Notes under the pieces: model-generated
What the model saw: the letters and a program-made list of their open reading frames with translations, nothing else
Told to the model about the DNA's origin: nothing
Database searches by the model: none
Program-made: the position numbers and the translations under genes
Shown here: in pieces, positions 53,474 to 61,653 of the stretch
How the letters are laid out: every line of letters begins with the position of its first letter
How positions within the stretch are numbered: position 1 is the first letter of the stretch
Assembly: GCF_030815955.1 (NCBI RefSeq)
Contig: NZ_JAUSXK010000001.1
Location: 3,906,001 to 3,970,000, forward strand
DNA length: 64,000 nt
From: Microbacterium murale
Lineage (GTDB): Bacteria > Actinomycetota > Actinomycetes > Actinomycetales > Microbacteriaceae
Reading direction: 5' to 3'

Positions 53474-55317
53474 CTGTTGCCGAGGGCATCACCCCCGACC
53501 CCGTAAGTAAGCCTCTCGCGCTCGCTAGCCGCCTCGGCCTTGCCGTACTCCCCATACGCGACGACGGCTCTAAGCGCCCCGCCGGTCGCCTCGGTGTCTA
53601 TGACGCGACAACCGACCCTCAGCGCATCGTGGATCTCTGGACAGACCACCCCGGCTCGCTCGTCGGCGTCGCATGCGGCGCGAGCGGTCTGCTCGTCGTG
53701 GACATCGACCGACACGAAGGCGGCGCGGATGGATTCGCCAGTCTCGATGCGGCGGCGGTCGATCTTCCCGAGACCTGGCAGCACGCCTCGCTCTCGGGCA
53801 AGGGCTCGCATCTGGTCTATGCCGCGCCCGAAGGTGCCGCAGGCGGCTCGTCGCTCGCTGGCGTCGACCTCAAGGGCGCAGGCGGCTACATCGTATGGAC
53901 TGGCGACGTGCCAGCCTCGCGCGACCTCTTCGCCCCCGCTCCACAGTGGACACTGCGCCCCGCTCGCGAGAACGCCGCGCCGACCCCGGCTCGCGTGGCC
54001 GAGTGGATCACCGAGCACGTAGGCGAGCCTGACGCCAAGCTGGCCGACGCTCTTGCTGCTCTCCCCGCGCACGGCGCGCCCGAGTGGAGCAATGAGAATC
54101 TCGTCCCGCTAGCCCTGCCGCTCGTGCAGGCCGCTCGCTGGAGTCATGGCGGGGCGCAGGCTCGCGAGCGCTTTGTCGAGCGGTACGCGGCTGGCCAGTG
54201 GGCAGACGACGCGCACCGCAGGGATGCCGCGCGCGCGTTCGATCACGCCTTGGCCGAGATTGGCTACCCGGCCGCATTCGCCGCGATCCCCAATATCGAA
54301 GTGAGCGCCGAGACACTCCGCGCCTTCGGTTTCGATGCCGCGATCTCGGCGGAGTCGATCACGACCGCCGCACCCGCGCCCTTCAAGATCCTCACACGCG
54401 CCGACCTCAAGGCGCTCCCCCGCCCTGACTGGCTCATCGAAGGACTCGTGCAGGAATCGGGCATAGTCGTGCTCGCTGGCGAAGGTGGTCTCGGTAAGTC
54501 ATTCCTGGCCATCGACTGGGCATGCCGCCTCGCCACTGGCGAGAATTGGTTCGGCCGCAAGGTGAAGCGCGGCAGAGTGCTCTACGTCGCCGGCGAAGGT
54601 GTCGAGTTCTTCGATGATCGCCTCACCGCGTGGGAAGAGTACAACTCGCTCCGCGTGCCCGATGAGCGCTTGCAGTACGTCCGCGAAGGCTTCACCCTCT
54701 CCGATCCCGCATCGGTCGAGTACATGCGGCAGGCCGTCACCGAGCGCGCTTACGATCTCGTCATCCTCGACACGCTCTCGCAGCTCGCCGAGGTCGAGAA
54801 CGAGAACGACAACGCGCAGTTAGCCGCCATCATGCGCCAGGCCCGCGCGATCCGCCAGGCGCGGCCAGGGTGCTCGGTGCTCATCGTCCACCACACCAAT
54901 AAGGGCGAGCGCGGCAAGGTGCGCGGCGCCTCGGCCATCCGCTCAAACGCAGATGCCGTGATCGTTGCCAGGGCATCCGAGGGCGACACCTTCAAGCTCT
55001 CCACCAAGCTCGAGCACGACGGCAAGCAAAAGAACGGCGTGGCCGAGGTTCTCCCCGGTTTCCATCTGCTCGACGCTGGCCTCTCTGCCGTAGTCGAACG
55101 CCAGGGCGCAGCGGACCCCGACGCGCAGGCGATCGAACAGGTACTGGCCAACCCCGGCGAGCACGCTATCTCAGAGTTCCTGATCGCCCGCGGCGAGAAC
55201 GATCCCGCCACAGCAAAGAGAATCAAACGCAAGCTCGGCGACCTTGCCGAAGCTGGCCGGGTAGTCGTCACTGGATCGACCTCGGCCAGGCGCTGGCAGG
55301 CACTTGGACACGATTGA
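53470..55317 (+). CDS. Bifunctional primase-polymerase with RepA-like ATPase
   Basis: 615 residues. N-terminal Prim-Pol domain with the catalytic acidic pair in LLVVDIDRHEGG (Asp78, Asp80) and GKGSHLVYAAP. A RecA-like helicase domain follows, with Walker A GEGGLGKS (337-344), Walker B DLVILDTLSQL and VHHTNKG. This is the two-part replication initiator found in phages and plasmids: it primes DNA and unwinds or loads. Start GTG 53470 overlaps the previous stop (GTGA). A repeat-rich region follows, possibly the replication origin. Confidence 0.9.
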   Translation: MTVAEGITPDPVSKPLALASRLGLAVLPIRDDGSKRPAGRLGVYDATTDPQRIVDLWTDHPGSLVGVACGASGLLVVDIDRHEGGADGFASLDAAAVDLPETWQHASLSGKGSHLVYAAPEGAAGGSSLAGVDLKGAGGYIVWTGDVPASRDLFAPAPQWTLRPARENAAPTPARVAEWITEHVGEPDAKLADALAALPAHGAPEWSNENLVPLALPLVQAARWSHGGAQARERFVERYAAGQWADDAHRRDAARAFDHALAEIGYPAAFAAIPNIEVSAETLRAFGFDAAISAESITTAAPAPFKILTRADLKALPRPDWLIEGLVQESGIVVLAGEGGLGKSFLAIDWACRLATGENWFGRKVKRGRVLYVAGEGVEFFDDRLTAWEEYNSLRVPDERLQYVREGFTLSDPASVEYMRQAVTERAYDLVILDTLSQLAEVENENDNAQLAAIMRQARAIRQARPGCSVLIVHHTNKGERGKVRGASAIRSNADAVIVARASEGDTFKLSTKLEHDGKQKNGVAEVLPGFHLLDAGLSAVVERQGAADPDAQAIEQVLANPGEHAISEFLIARGENDPATAKRIKRKLGDLAEAGRVVVTGSTSARRWQALGHD

Positions 55318-55448
55318 GTAACCCGATGTCCAAGACGAATCCCCCGGAATCCTTGATTTTCCGGGGGATTCTGTCTTGTCCAAGTCGACTTGGACAACCG
55401 TCGCCGACCTTTAGGGAGGCGTCGGCGTCCAAGAGAGTGAAGTCTAAG
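55303..55448. repeat. CTTGGACA/TGTCCAAG repeat cluster, possible phage origin or operator
   Basis: CTTGGACA (55303-55310), TGTCCAAG (55327-55334), the 22-bp perfect palindrome TTGTCCAAGTCGACTTGGAC AA at 55376-55397, GTCCAAG (55427-55433) and GTCTAAG (55442-55448). The first copy lies inside the end of the replication gene. Such iterons next to a replication protein suggest an origin; the palindrome could also be a repressor site. Confidence 0.55.
55337..55371. terminator. Strong hairpin after the replication gene
   Basis: GAATCCCCCGGAA (55337-55349) and TTCCGGGGGATTC (55359-55371), 13 bp perfect with a 9-nt loop, 20 bp past the stop codon. It may end the early transcript or structure the putative origin. 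Confidence 0.6.
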
Positions 55449-55467
55449 AGGCGTGAGAAGTGCGACC

Positions 55468-55498
55468 TCGACCCCCTAGCACCTCTGACACCTAGACT
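55468..55498 (+). promoter_or_regulatory. Repeated phage promoter-like motif, copy 3
   Basis: TCGACC (55468-55473), 19-nt spacer, TAGACT (55493-55498), then CCGCCGC. The ATG at 55507 comes 8 nt after the TAGACT, so the transcript would be leaderless. Confidence 0.75.
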
Positions 55499-55506
55499 CC
55501 GCCGCT

Positions 55507-56226
55507 ATGGCGAAGGCAACAAACTCCGAACGTGACGCGCTCATCGTGCGCATGTGGCACGAAGGCGCGCCCGCCGTTGAGATCGGCAACGCGCTCGGTA
55601 TTAGTCGTATGGGCGCGTTCTATCACGTCGCTCGGCTCGGACTACAGCGGCGCGACCGAGTGCAGATCTCCAACCCCGTGCGCGCGGAACTTACGAGGCT
55701 ATGGCACGAAGGCGAGACAGTGCAGGCGATCGCCGACAGGCTCGGACTGAAGCACTCCCACGTAAGCACGGTTGCCAGGGCAGATGGCTTGCCACCTCGC
55801 CGCGCATCGAGCACAGGTTCCGCCGAGCGCCATCGAGAGTTGGCGCGGCTATGGGGCGAAGGCGTACCCGCCGCCGAGATCGCCGAACGGTTAGGTCTGG
55901 CAGTAAGCAGTGTGGTCAGCATCCGCATGAGGCTTCAACTCCCGCCAAGAAAGACGAAGTACACGGCTGAGCAACTCGACGCGATCCGCCAGCGTTGGGC
56001 AGAAGGCGTACCCGCCGCCGAGATCGCCGATCAGATCGGCCGCAGCCGAGAAGGGGTGCTCTCCGCCTCGCTTCGCCTCGGCCTTGAGCCTCGCGGCACA
56101 GGCTGGCGACGTGGCGAATTCCCGTCGGAATGCACCCTCCCTGATTGCAGCGCACCCCACCATGCCAGAGGCCTATGTGGTCGGCACTACCAGGCAGCTC
56201 TGCGAGCCGAGAAGAGAGCCGCGTGA
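55507..56226 (+). CDS. Four-repeat helix-turn-helix protein with C-terminal zinc motif
   Basis: 239 residues. Four tandem units of about 40-50 residues each carry the pattern W-x-E-G, A-x-E-I and LG. They are MWHEGAPAVEIGNALGIS, LWHEGETVQAIADRLGL, LWGEGVPAAEIAERLGL and RWAEGVPAAEIADQIGR, each predicting an HTH. The end (CTLPDCSAPHHARGLCGRHY) is a Cys/His zinc motif seen in phage proteins. This looks like a DNA-binding protein; the exact role is unknown. The start follows promoter motif copy 3 without a leader. It is coupled by GTGA to an HNH gene. Confidence 0.75.
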   Translation: MAKATNSERDALIVRMWHEGAPAVEIGNALGISRMGAFYHVARLGLQRRDRVQISNPVRAELTRLWHEGETVQAIADRLGLKHSHVSTVARADGLPPRRASSTGSAERHRELARLWGEGVPAAEIAERLGLAVSSVVSIRMRLQLPPRKTKYTAEQLDAIRQRWAEGVPAAEIADQIGRSREGVLSASLRLGLEPRGTGWRRGEFPSECTLPDCSAPHHARGLCGRHYQAALRAEKRAA

Positions 56227-56510
56227 GCACGCATTCATCCAAAGGCGCAGCGTGGCGACGGTTCCGTGTCGAGATCCTCAACCGCGATGGATGGACATGC
56301 CAAGCATGCGGCAATGAGCTGATCGAAGGTCACGCGCAGCGCGAGCATCAACCGACCGTGGATCACATCGTGCCCAAGGCCAAAGACGGACGCGATGAGC
56401 ACTCAAACGCAGTCGCGATGTGCATGAGATGCAACGGCCTTAAGGGCGACAAGAGCGCACCCCCTCGGATCGACTGGATCAACACCGATTGGCTGGCGCG
56501 CGGCTCATGA
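56223..56510 (+). CDS. HNH endonuclease
   Basis: 95 residues. Core: FRVEILNRDGWTCQACG, then VDHIVPKAKDGRDEHSNAVAMCMRCNGLKGD, giving C-x2-C pairs and the D-H-I-V-P/N/H catalytic set. In HK97-like phages an HNH protein next to the terminase works with it in DNA packaging (cos cleavage). GTG 56223 overlaps the previous stop. Just downstream are two hairpins. Confidence 0.92.
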   Translation: MSTHSSKGAAWRRFRVEILNRDGWTCQACGNELIEGHAQREHQPTVDHIVPKAKDGRDEHSNAVAMCMRCNGLKGDKSAPPRIDWINTDWLARGS

Positions 56511-56540
56511 GCCCTCTCTCTTTTTTAGAGAGCGACCCCT

Positions 56541-56570
56541 AGGAGGCCCCGCCTCCTCTTCTTTCTTCAC
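56541..56570 (+). terminator. Terminator after the HNH gene
   Basis: AGGAGGC (56541-56547), CCC loop, GCCTCCT (56551-56557), followed by pyrimidine-rich CTTCTTTCTT. Just before it a CTCTCT-TTTTTT-AGAGAG hairpin (56513-56532) overlaps the stop region. Confidence 0.65.
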
Positions 56571-56605
56571 AAACAACCCTGAAATATCCGGAGAGGTCAC
56601 ACATC

Positions 56606-56863
56606 ATGACCGATAGCACCGCAGACCGCTTTGCAAGCGCCGTAGAGCGCTTCGAATCGTCCGCGCCGTGGCTGGGAGATCCTCACGCCCCTGCGCTCGT
56701 CACGCTCCACGTACTGGCCGAGACCCTCGACGCTGGCGACCTCACCCCCGCACTGGTCGCGCAGTTCGGTCTGACGTTCCGTAGCCTCGCCAAGCTCGCG
56801 CCGACGGCCAACGCCGCCGAGGATCCACTCGAAAAGGCGCTCAGAGACGCTGGCGCGACGTGA
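56606..56863 (+). CDS. Candidate terminase small subunit
   Basis: 85 residues, all helical and acidic at the start, with ESSAPWLGDPHAPALVTLHVLAETLDAG and a final ~30-residue helix (FGLTFRSLAKLAP). Its size and place just ahead of terL and after HNH suit a small terminase, but no HTH signature is obvious and a hypothetical role is equally possible. A GGAGAGG site lies ~9 bp before ATG 56606. Confidence 0.5.
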   Translation: MTDSTADRFASAVERFESSAPWLGDPHAPALVTLHVLAETLDAGDLTPALVAQFGLTFRSLAKLAPTANAAEDPLEKALRDAGAT

Positions 56864-56871
56864 CGATTCCG

Positions 56872-57252
56872 CTATTCGCTCTCATCATCGGTGCAGTTCG
56901 CTTCAAGGTTCCACATCGCCAAGTCGAAGGGCAAGAATGTCGAGCCCTGAGACTCGGCCCCTCTCGCAATCCATGTGTCGTACCGATCCGCCGTATCGGC
57001 GATAACTTCCTGTGTGTCACCGTTGGCCAACGCCCCCGCATCCGCCATCTGCGATGCGAGCGGCTCATGATCGTCGGCGGTGCCGTCCGAGTTGATCAGG
57101 TCTTGCGAGTCATTGAATGCACTCATGGCCTGAGCGCACGCCCGCTCATTGTCCTGCTCGAGCGCCTCTACCTTTTCAGCCGAAGGCCCGCACGCTGTCA
57201 GCAACAGCATCGACAGGACACCAACACTGGCCACCGGGTATGTGCGCTTCAT
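56872..57252 (-). CDS. Prophage lipoprotein on the opposite strand (moron candidate)
   Basis: 126 residues. Signal peptide MKRTYPVASVGVLSMLLLTAC with a lipobox LTAC at residue ~21, then a helical, acidic domain (KVEALEQDNERACAQAMSAF, two more Cys). Secreted and lipid-anchored. It is transcribed against all neighbours. Its own -10 TAATGT (57265-57260) ends 7 nt before ATG 57252. This layout, a self-promoted surface lipoprotein gene inside a structural block, is typical of lysogenic-conversion genes such as superinfection exclusion lipoproteins. Confidence 0.75.
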   Translation of the reverse strand: MKRTYPVASVGVLSMLLLTACGPSAEKVEALEQDNERACAQAMSAFNDSQDLINSDGTADDHEPLASQMADAGALANGDTQEVIADTADRYDTWIARGAESQGSTFLPFDLAMWNLEANCTDDESE

Positions 57253-57278
57253 ATTTCAGACATTAGCGGCATGGACTC

Positions 57279-58748
57279 ATGACGCCCTCACCGCCCTACG
57301 CCGATATCAAGGCGTGGCCGCCGCCGCGCTACACACCGCCGCTCTCCCCCGACTTCGAAAGCGCCTTCGACCGGCACGCCGCGACCTTCGCGATCGTGTG
57401 GGATGCCGCGTTCGGCTACGCGCTCGAAGAGTGGCAGATCCAACTCATTCGCGCGGTGCTTGAAGTCTTCCCCTCTGGCCATCCGCGCGCAGGCCAACTG
57501 CGCTGGCAGCAAGCAGTCATCTCGCTTGGCCGGCAGAACGGGAAAACCGAGATCGCCGCAGCGCTTGGCCTCTGGCGACTCATCTCGAAGCCGACGACTC
57601 TAGTTATCGGCATCGCCTCGAATGCCGATCAGGCAGGTCTGGTCTATCGCCGCGCCATGCGGGCAGTCAACGGCAACCCCGCACTCTCTAAGCGCTTCAG
57701 GCGCACGACCGAGACGCGCGGCCTGCAGACTGCCGAAGGCGGCCGATACGACATCAAGGCCGCCAAGAGCGCCGCGCTCCAAGGTCTGCCCATCGATCTC
57801 GGTCTAGTCGATGAGTTGCACCTTCTCCGCCGCGCGCTTTGGGGAGACCTTCTCTCCGGTACAGGTGGCCGCCCTGATTGCATCGTGGTCGGTATCTCGA
57901 CCGCTGGCGATTCTGACTCAGAATTGCTCATCGACCTCTATAAGCTCGGCGATCAGGCCATCGAAGACAACGGCGCGGCGCGCGTATTCTTCGCGTGCTG
58001 GGAGTCGCCAGAGGGTCGCGTGCCCGACGATGACGAGACACTGGGCCGATGGCTCGCGATGGCCAACCCCGCCGTGGCCAGCGGGCGCACAGACCTCGAA
58101 GCGCTCATCACGCTCGTGCGCACGAAGCCGCCCCAGGATGCCGTGCGCTATCACCTCAACCGATTCTTGACCTCGACGCGCTCGCCGTACATCGAACCCG
58201 CGCTATGGCTCGGCGCAGCGCGCAAGCCTGGCGCGACATTCCCCCGCGATGCGCGAATCGTCTTCAGCTTCGACGCCGCCCCCGGCCTCGATTTCGTTTC
58301 CATCGTGGCCACCGCCAGCGCCGACGATGGCACCATCCACTCTGAACTTGTCGCCTCACTGCGTGCGCCTTCACTTGACCGGCTCTTCCGTATCGCGCTG
58401 CAGCTCCAGAAATATCGACCGGCGACGTTCGCGATCGATGGCACGTTTCTACGCGCGCTCGGCAAGGATCTCACTAAGCGCGGCTTGCCTGTCATGATCG
58501 GCACTTACTCGGACGCGATCAGCGCAAGCGCCATGCTTTACCGGCTCGTCATCACTGGCCAGCTTGCGCACGGCAGGGATGACCTACGCGCGATGCAGAT
58601 GCAGCGCGCCACGCGTAAGAATGCTGGCGACTCTTTCGTAATCTCGCGCGCCGACTCGTCAACCGAGGTCGATGCCGTCAAGGCCACCGCGCTAGGCGTG
58701 CTCGCTCTCGATGTCGCTCCCGCCCCCGCTGGCGTGCAGGTCTTCTAG
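57279..58748 (+). CDS. Terminase large subunit
   Basis: 489 residues. Packages phage DNA. ATPase motifs: Walker A at residues 84-90 (GRQNGKT, after WQQAVISL), Walker B LGLVDELHLL, coupling motif SGTGGRPDCIVVGISTAG. The nuclease domain has Asp in FSFDAAPGLDF and a final acidic DAVKATALGVLALD. Length fits phage TerL. The ATG at 57279 has no obvious ribosome binding site and is just 26 bp from the divergent lipoprotein gene. A possible minus-strand ORF overlaps its last 57 bp. Confidence 0.94.
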   Translation: MTPSPPYADIKAWPPPRYTPPLSPDFESAFDRHAATFAIVWDAAFGYALEEWQIQLIRAVLEVFPSGHPRAGQLRWQQAVISLGRQNGKTEIAAALGLWRLISKPTTLVIGIASNADQAGLVYRRAMRAVNGNPALSKRFRRTTETRGLQTAEGGRYDIKAAKSAALQGLPIDLGLVDELHLLRRALWGDLLSGTGGRPDCIVVGISTAGDSDSELLIDLYKLGDQAIEDNGAARVFFACWESPEGRVPDDDETLGRWLAMANPAVASGRTDLEALITLVRTKPPQDAVRYHLNRFLTSTRSPYIEPALWLGAARKPGATFPRDARIVFSFDAAPGLDFVSIVATASADDGTIHSELVASLRAPSLDRLFRIALQLQKYRPATFAIDGTFLRALGKDLTKRGLPVMIGTYSDAISASAMLYRLVITGQLAHGRDDLRAMQMQRATRKNAGDSFVISRADSSTEVDAVKATALGVLALDVAPAPAGVQVF

Positions 58749-58862
58749 CTGGACGCCATCGAGGCCCACGAAGACCCCGCACGCCTCGCAGAACCACCAA
58801 GCCGCGCGCGGCTCCATCCGCCTCAGGCACCGAGGGCAGTTCGGCGTATCGAGATCATCCAC
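58692..58862 (-). CDS. Possible small zinc-ribbon protein, antisense to terL end
   Basis: 56 residues starting at GTG 58862. Two Cys pairs (CPRC and CEAC) separated by a basic/aromatic linker (LRRMEPRAAWWF) form a zinc ribbon, then an acidic tail. It fills the 185-bp terL-portal gap and overlaps the terL 3' end by 57 bp on the opposite strand. A GAGG site lies ~5 bp upstream. It may be a real phage gene or chance; the Cys pattern is unlikely by chance. Confidence 0.4.
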   Translation of the reverse strand: MDDLDTPNCPRCLRRMEPRAAWWFCEACGVFVGLDGVQLEDLHASGGGSDIESEHA

Positions 58863-58894
58863 GCCTCGATCATCGCAAAGTCTTCTAGTGAACC

Positions 58895-58925
58895 TCGACC
58901 CCGGTGCACAAGTCATACCTAGACT
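58895..58925 (+). promoter_or_regulatory. Repeated phage promoter-like motif, copy 4
   Basis: TCGACC (58895-58900), 19-nt spacer, TAGACT (58920-58925), then CCGCCGC. ATG 58934 lies 8 nt after TAGACT, identical to copy 3, and defines the portal start. Confidence 0.75.
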
Positions 58926-58933
58926 CCGCCGCG

Positions 58934-60082
58934 ATGCGAGCACCACAGACACCCCTGGCCCGAGCGATGGCTCGACTTTTCAAGCGCGACGACGCGCCGG
59001 TTAGCGATCCGATCACGATCCCGTCACGCTCCGAATCCGCCGCCGAAGTCTCGCCCAACGAAGCGCTCACGCTCGGCGCGGTCTATCGCGCGGTCTCCAT
59101 CCGCGTCGCTGGCCTCTGCCAACTCTCCATCGACGTTGAGCGCGCAGGCAAGACCATTACGACTCCTTCGCTACTCACTCGCCCCGATGTCGATACGTCA
59201 TACCGGGCCTTCATCGAACAAACCGCCGTGAGCCTCTCACTCGCCGGTAACGCCTACTGGCGCATCACCCGCAATGACCGCCTCGAAGTGTCGAGCCTCG
59301 AAGTGCTCAATCCTCACGACGTGACGATTCGCACTAACGCTGCTGGCCGCGTCGTCGGCTTCAGCCATCGCGGCGCTGATCTCAAGACTTCCGAGATCAA
59401 GCATCTCTCTAAGCTCCGCGTGCCTGGCACGCCCTATGGCCTCGGTCCAATCCAAGCCGCTCGCGCCGAGCTTCGCGGCGCTATCGACCTTCGCGACTAC
59501 GCCTCGAAGGTGAGTACCGCGAGCGACGTTCCCACAGGCGTGCTCTCCGCTTCGATGCCTCTCACCGACGAAGAGGCGAAGGCGACCAAAGCCGCGTGGC
59601 AGGAATCCCACGGCGGCAAACGTGGCGTGGCAGTGCTCGGCAGCGGACTCACCTACGCCGCAACCTACCTGACCCCCGCTGACGCGCAGTTCCTCGAGTC
59701 GCAGCGCTTCAGTGTCATCGCAATCGCTCGACTCTTCGGCGTGCCTGCCTCGCTAATGCTCTCTGGTATCGATGGCTCGGCGCTGACCTACGCGAACATC
59801 AGCCAAGAGTGGCTCGGCTTCGTCAAGTTCGGCCTGGCCGACGATATCGCTGAGATCGAAGAGGCCTTCTCCGATCTTCTCCCCCGAGGCCAGCGCGCCC
59901 GTTTCAACCCCGAAGCGCTGCTCCGCCTCGACACCACTGGCCGCTACGCCGCGCATGAGTCCGCTCTACGCGCTGGCTGGCTGCTTCCGAGCGAAGTACG
60001 CGCGATCGAGAACCTCCCTGAGGTCTCGGACATTGATACTCGCGTGCCGCCCGCACGCCCGACCGAGAAGGCGGCCGCATGA
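58934..60082 (+). CDS. HK97-family portal protein
   Basis: 382 residues. Forms the dodecameric DNA entry port of the capsid. Recognisable stretches: LTLGAVYRAVSIRVAGLCQLS, NAYWRITRN, LRVPGTPYGLGPIQAAR and the C-terminal RLFGVPASLML, YANISQEWLGFVKF. ATG 58934 is preferred over ATG 58904 because the repeated promoter motif's -10 ends 8 nt ahead of it; 58904 lies inside the promoter. It overlaps the protease-capsid gene by 4 bp. Confidence 0.93.
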   Translation: MRAPQTPLARAMARLFKRDDAPVSDPITIPSRSESAAEVSPNEALTLGAVYRAVSIRVAGLCQLSIDVERAGKTITTPSLLTRPDVDTSYRAFIEQTAVSLSLAGNAYWRITRNDRLEVSSLEVLNPHDVTIRTNAAGRVVGFSHRGADLKTSEIKHLSKLRVPGTPYGLGPIQAARAELRGAIDLRDYASKVSTASDVPTGVLSASMPLTDEEAKATKAAWQESHGGKRGVAVLGSGLTYAATYLTPADAQFLESQRFSVIAIARLFGVPASLMLSGIDGSALTYANISQEWLGFVKFGLADDIAEIEEAFSDLLPRGQRARFNPEALLRLDTTGRYAAHESALRAGWLLPSEVRAIENLPEVSDIDTRVPPARPTEKAAA

Positions 60083-61650
60083 GCGACCTCGAATACCGCA
60101 GCTTCCAAGTCCGCGAGGCTGGCCCCGAGACACGCACCTTCAGCGGCATCGCTGTGCCGTGGGATACGCCTGCCGACATTGCGGGTCTCTACACCGAGCG
60201 CATCGAGCGCGGCGCCGTCACGATCCCCGCATCCGGCAAGGTGCTGCTCTACTCCCGCCACCGAGATCCCATCGGCCTAGTCACTAAGTGGGAAGACTCC
60301 GACGATGGCTGGCGCGTTGAGGCGCGGATCTCACAGACGCCGACCGGCGACGAGGCGTACACGCTGCTTCGCGATGGCGTGGTCGATGAGCTTTCGATCG
60401 GCTTCGTTCCGATCGAGCATCGCGAGGACGACGAGACCGGCGACATTACCCGTACGCGCATCGAGGTACGCGAGACCTCCCTTGTTCCCTTCGGCGCCTA
60501 CGGCGTCGATGCCGCAGTAACCGACGTTCGCTCGGCGGACAACCCAACCCCATCCAGAGAAAGGGCAGTTATGCCTGAAGACAACACCGCCGCCGAGGTT
60601 ACCGAACTCCGCGCGGCAGTCGATGAGATCGACCGCAAGATCTCCACCCTCGCAGTTCGTACCGACGACGCCCCGAGCGCCGACACGCGCAGCGCTGGCG
60701 AGATCCTTAAGGCCATCGTTTCCGGCGATGAGTCCACCATCCGCGCGTACGAAGCCCTCTACGCAGAGCGCGCCTACACCGGCGGCACGACCGCCGACGC
60801 GATCGCGAAGCCCGAAGGCATCGTCAACCTGGTCCGCATCTTCGACGCATCCTCGGGAGTGCTCGCCGATGTCTTCAGCACCGGCACCGCACCCGCCAAG
60901 GGCAACAACATCGAATTCGCCGAGGTTGGCTCGAACACGATCGACGTGACTGAGCAGGCCGCCGAAGGCGATGACATCACCTTTGGCAAAGTCTCGATCA
61001 CGCGCCGCACTGCGCCGATCAAGACCTACGCAGGCGGTACGCAGCTCACCCGCCAGGAGATCGAGCGCGCAACCGATGTGAACATGCTCACAACCTCGCT
61101 TGAGGCTCTCGCTACCGCCGCAGGCGCTCGCAAGAAGGCAGTACTCCGCGCAGCATTCAACACGCTCGTGACGGCTCGCCGCGCGATCGCCGCAGATGCA
61201 GGCGTCGTCGGCCTCGGCGCAACCCTGGCCGCTGGTACCGCTGGCAATTGGGAAGACGCCCTCATCGATGCCGCTCTCAAGTTCGAGCTTGAGAACCTCT
61301 CCCCCGAAGCGCTCATCGTTTCCGGCACAGTCTTCAAGAAGCTCCGCAGTCTCACCGTTGCCGGTGAGCGCGTCTTCCGCGTAGGTGAGAAGAACAACTC
61401 TGGCACGCTCGACCTGCCTGGCCTCGCTGGCGACTTCGCCGGTATCCCGGTACGGCTCGACTCTGGGCAGACTGGCGATTCGGCAGTGTTTGTCAATGAG
61501 CGCGCGATCCGCGCTTATGACTCGCCGCTGGTCTCGCTTAGTGATGAGTCGCTCGTGAATCTCTCCAAGAGCTTCGCTGTCTACCGTTACGGCGCAGTCG
61601 CCGCCGAGATCCCCTCGGGCGTCGTCCCCGTCAAGCTGGCGGCCGCGTAA
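60079..61650 (+). CDS. Prohead protease fused to major capsid protein
   Basis: 523 residues. Residues 1-~155 form an HK97-type S78 protease, with the catalytic His in LYSRHRDPIGLV and the Ser in DELSIGFVP. From ~165 comes a major capsid protein: helical delta region (EVTELRAAVDEIDRKI), then P-domain/A-domain stretches (GIVNLVRIFDASS, TAPIKTYAGGTQLTRQE). An in-frame ATG 60571 with an AGAAAGGG site starts capsid alone (359 residues), so two products are likely. Overlaps portal stop by 4 bp. Confidence 0.92.
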   Translation: MSDLEYRSFQVREAGPETRTFSGIAVPWDTPADIAGLYTERIERGAVTIPASGKVLLYSRHRDPIGLVTKWEDSDDGWRVEARISQTPTGDEAYTLLRDGVVDELSIGFVPIEHREDDETGDITRTRIEVRETSLVPFGAYGVDAAVTDVRSADNPTPSRERAVMPEDNTAAEVTELRAAVDEIDRKISTLAVRTDDAPSADTRSAGEILKAIVSGDESTIRAYEALYAERAYTGGTTADAIAKPEGIVNLVRIFDASSGVLADVFSTGTAPAKGNNIEFAEVGSNTIDVTEQAAEGDDITFGKVSITRRTAPIKTYAGGTQLTRQEIERATDVNMLTTSLEALATAAGARKKAVLRAAFNTLVTARRAIAADAGVVGLGATLAAGTAGNWEDALIDAALKFELENLSPEALIVSGTVFKKLRSLTVAGERVFRVGEKNNSGTLDLPGLAGDFAGIPVRLDSGQTGDSAVFVNERAIRAYDSPLVSLSDESLVNLSKSFAVYRYGAVAAEIPSGVVPVKLAAA

Positions 61651-61653
61651 GCC

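Noticed and set aside
58904..58933. Earlier ATG start for the portal gene
   Set aside because: Those 30 bp are the conserved spacer and -10 of the repeated motif, so they are promoter, not coding.
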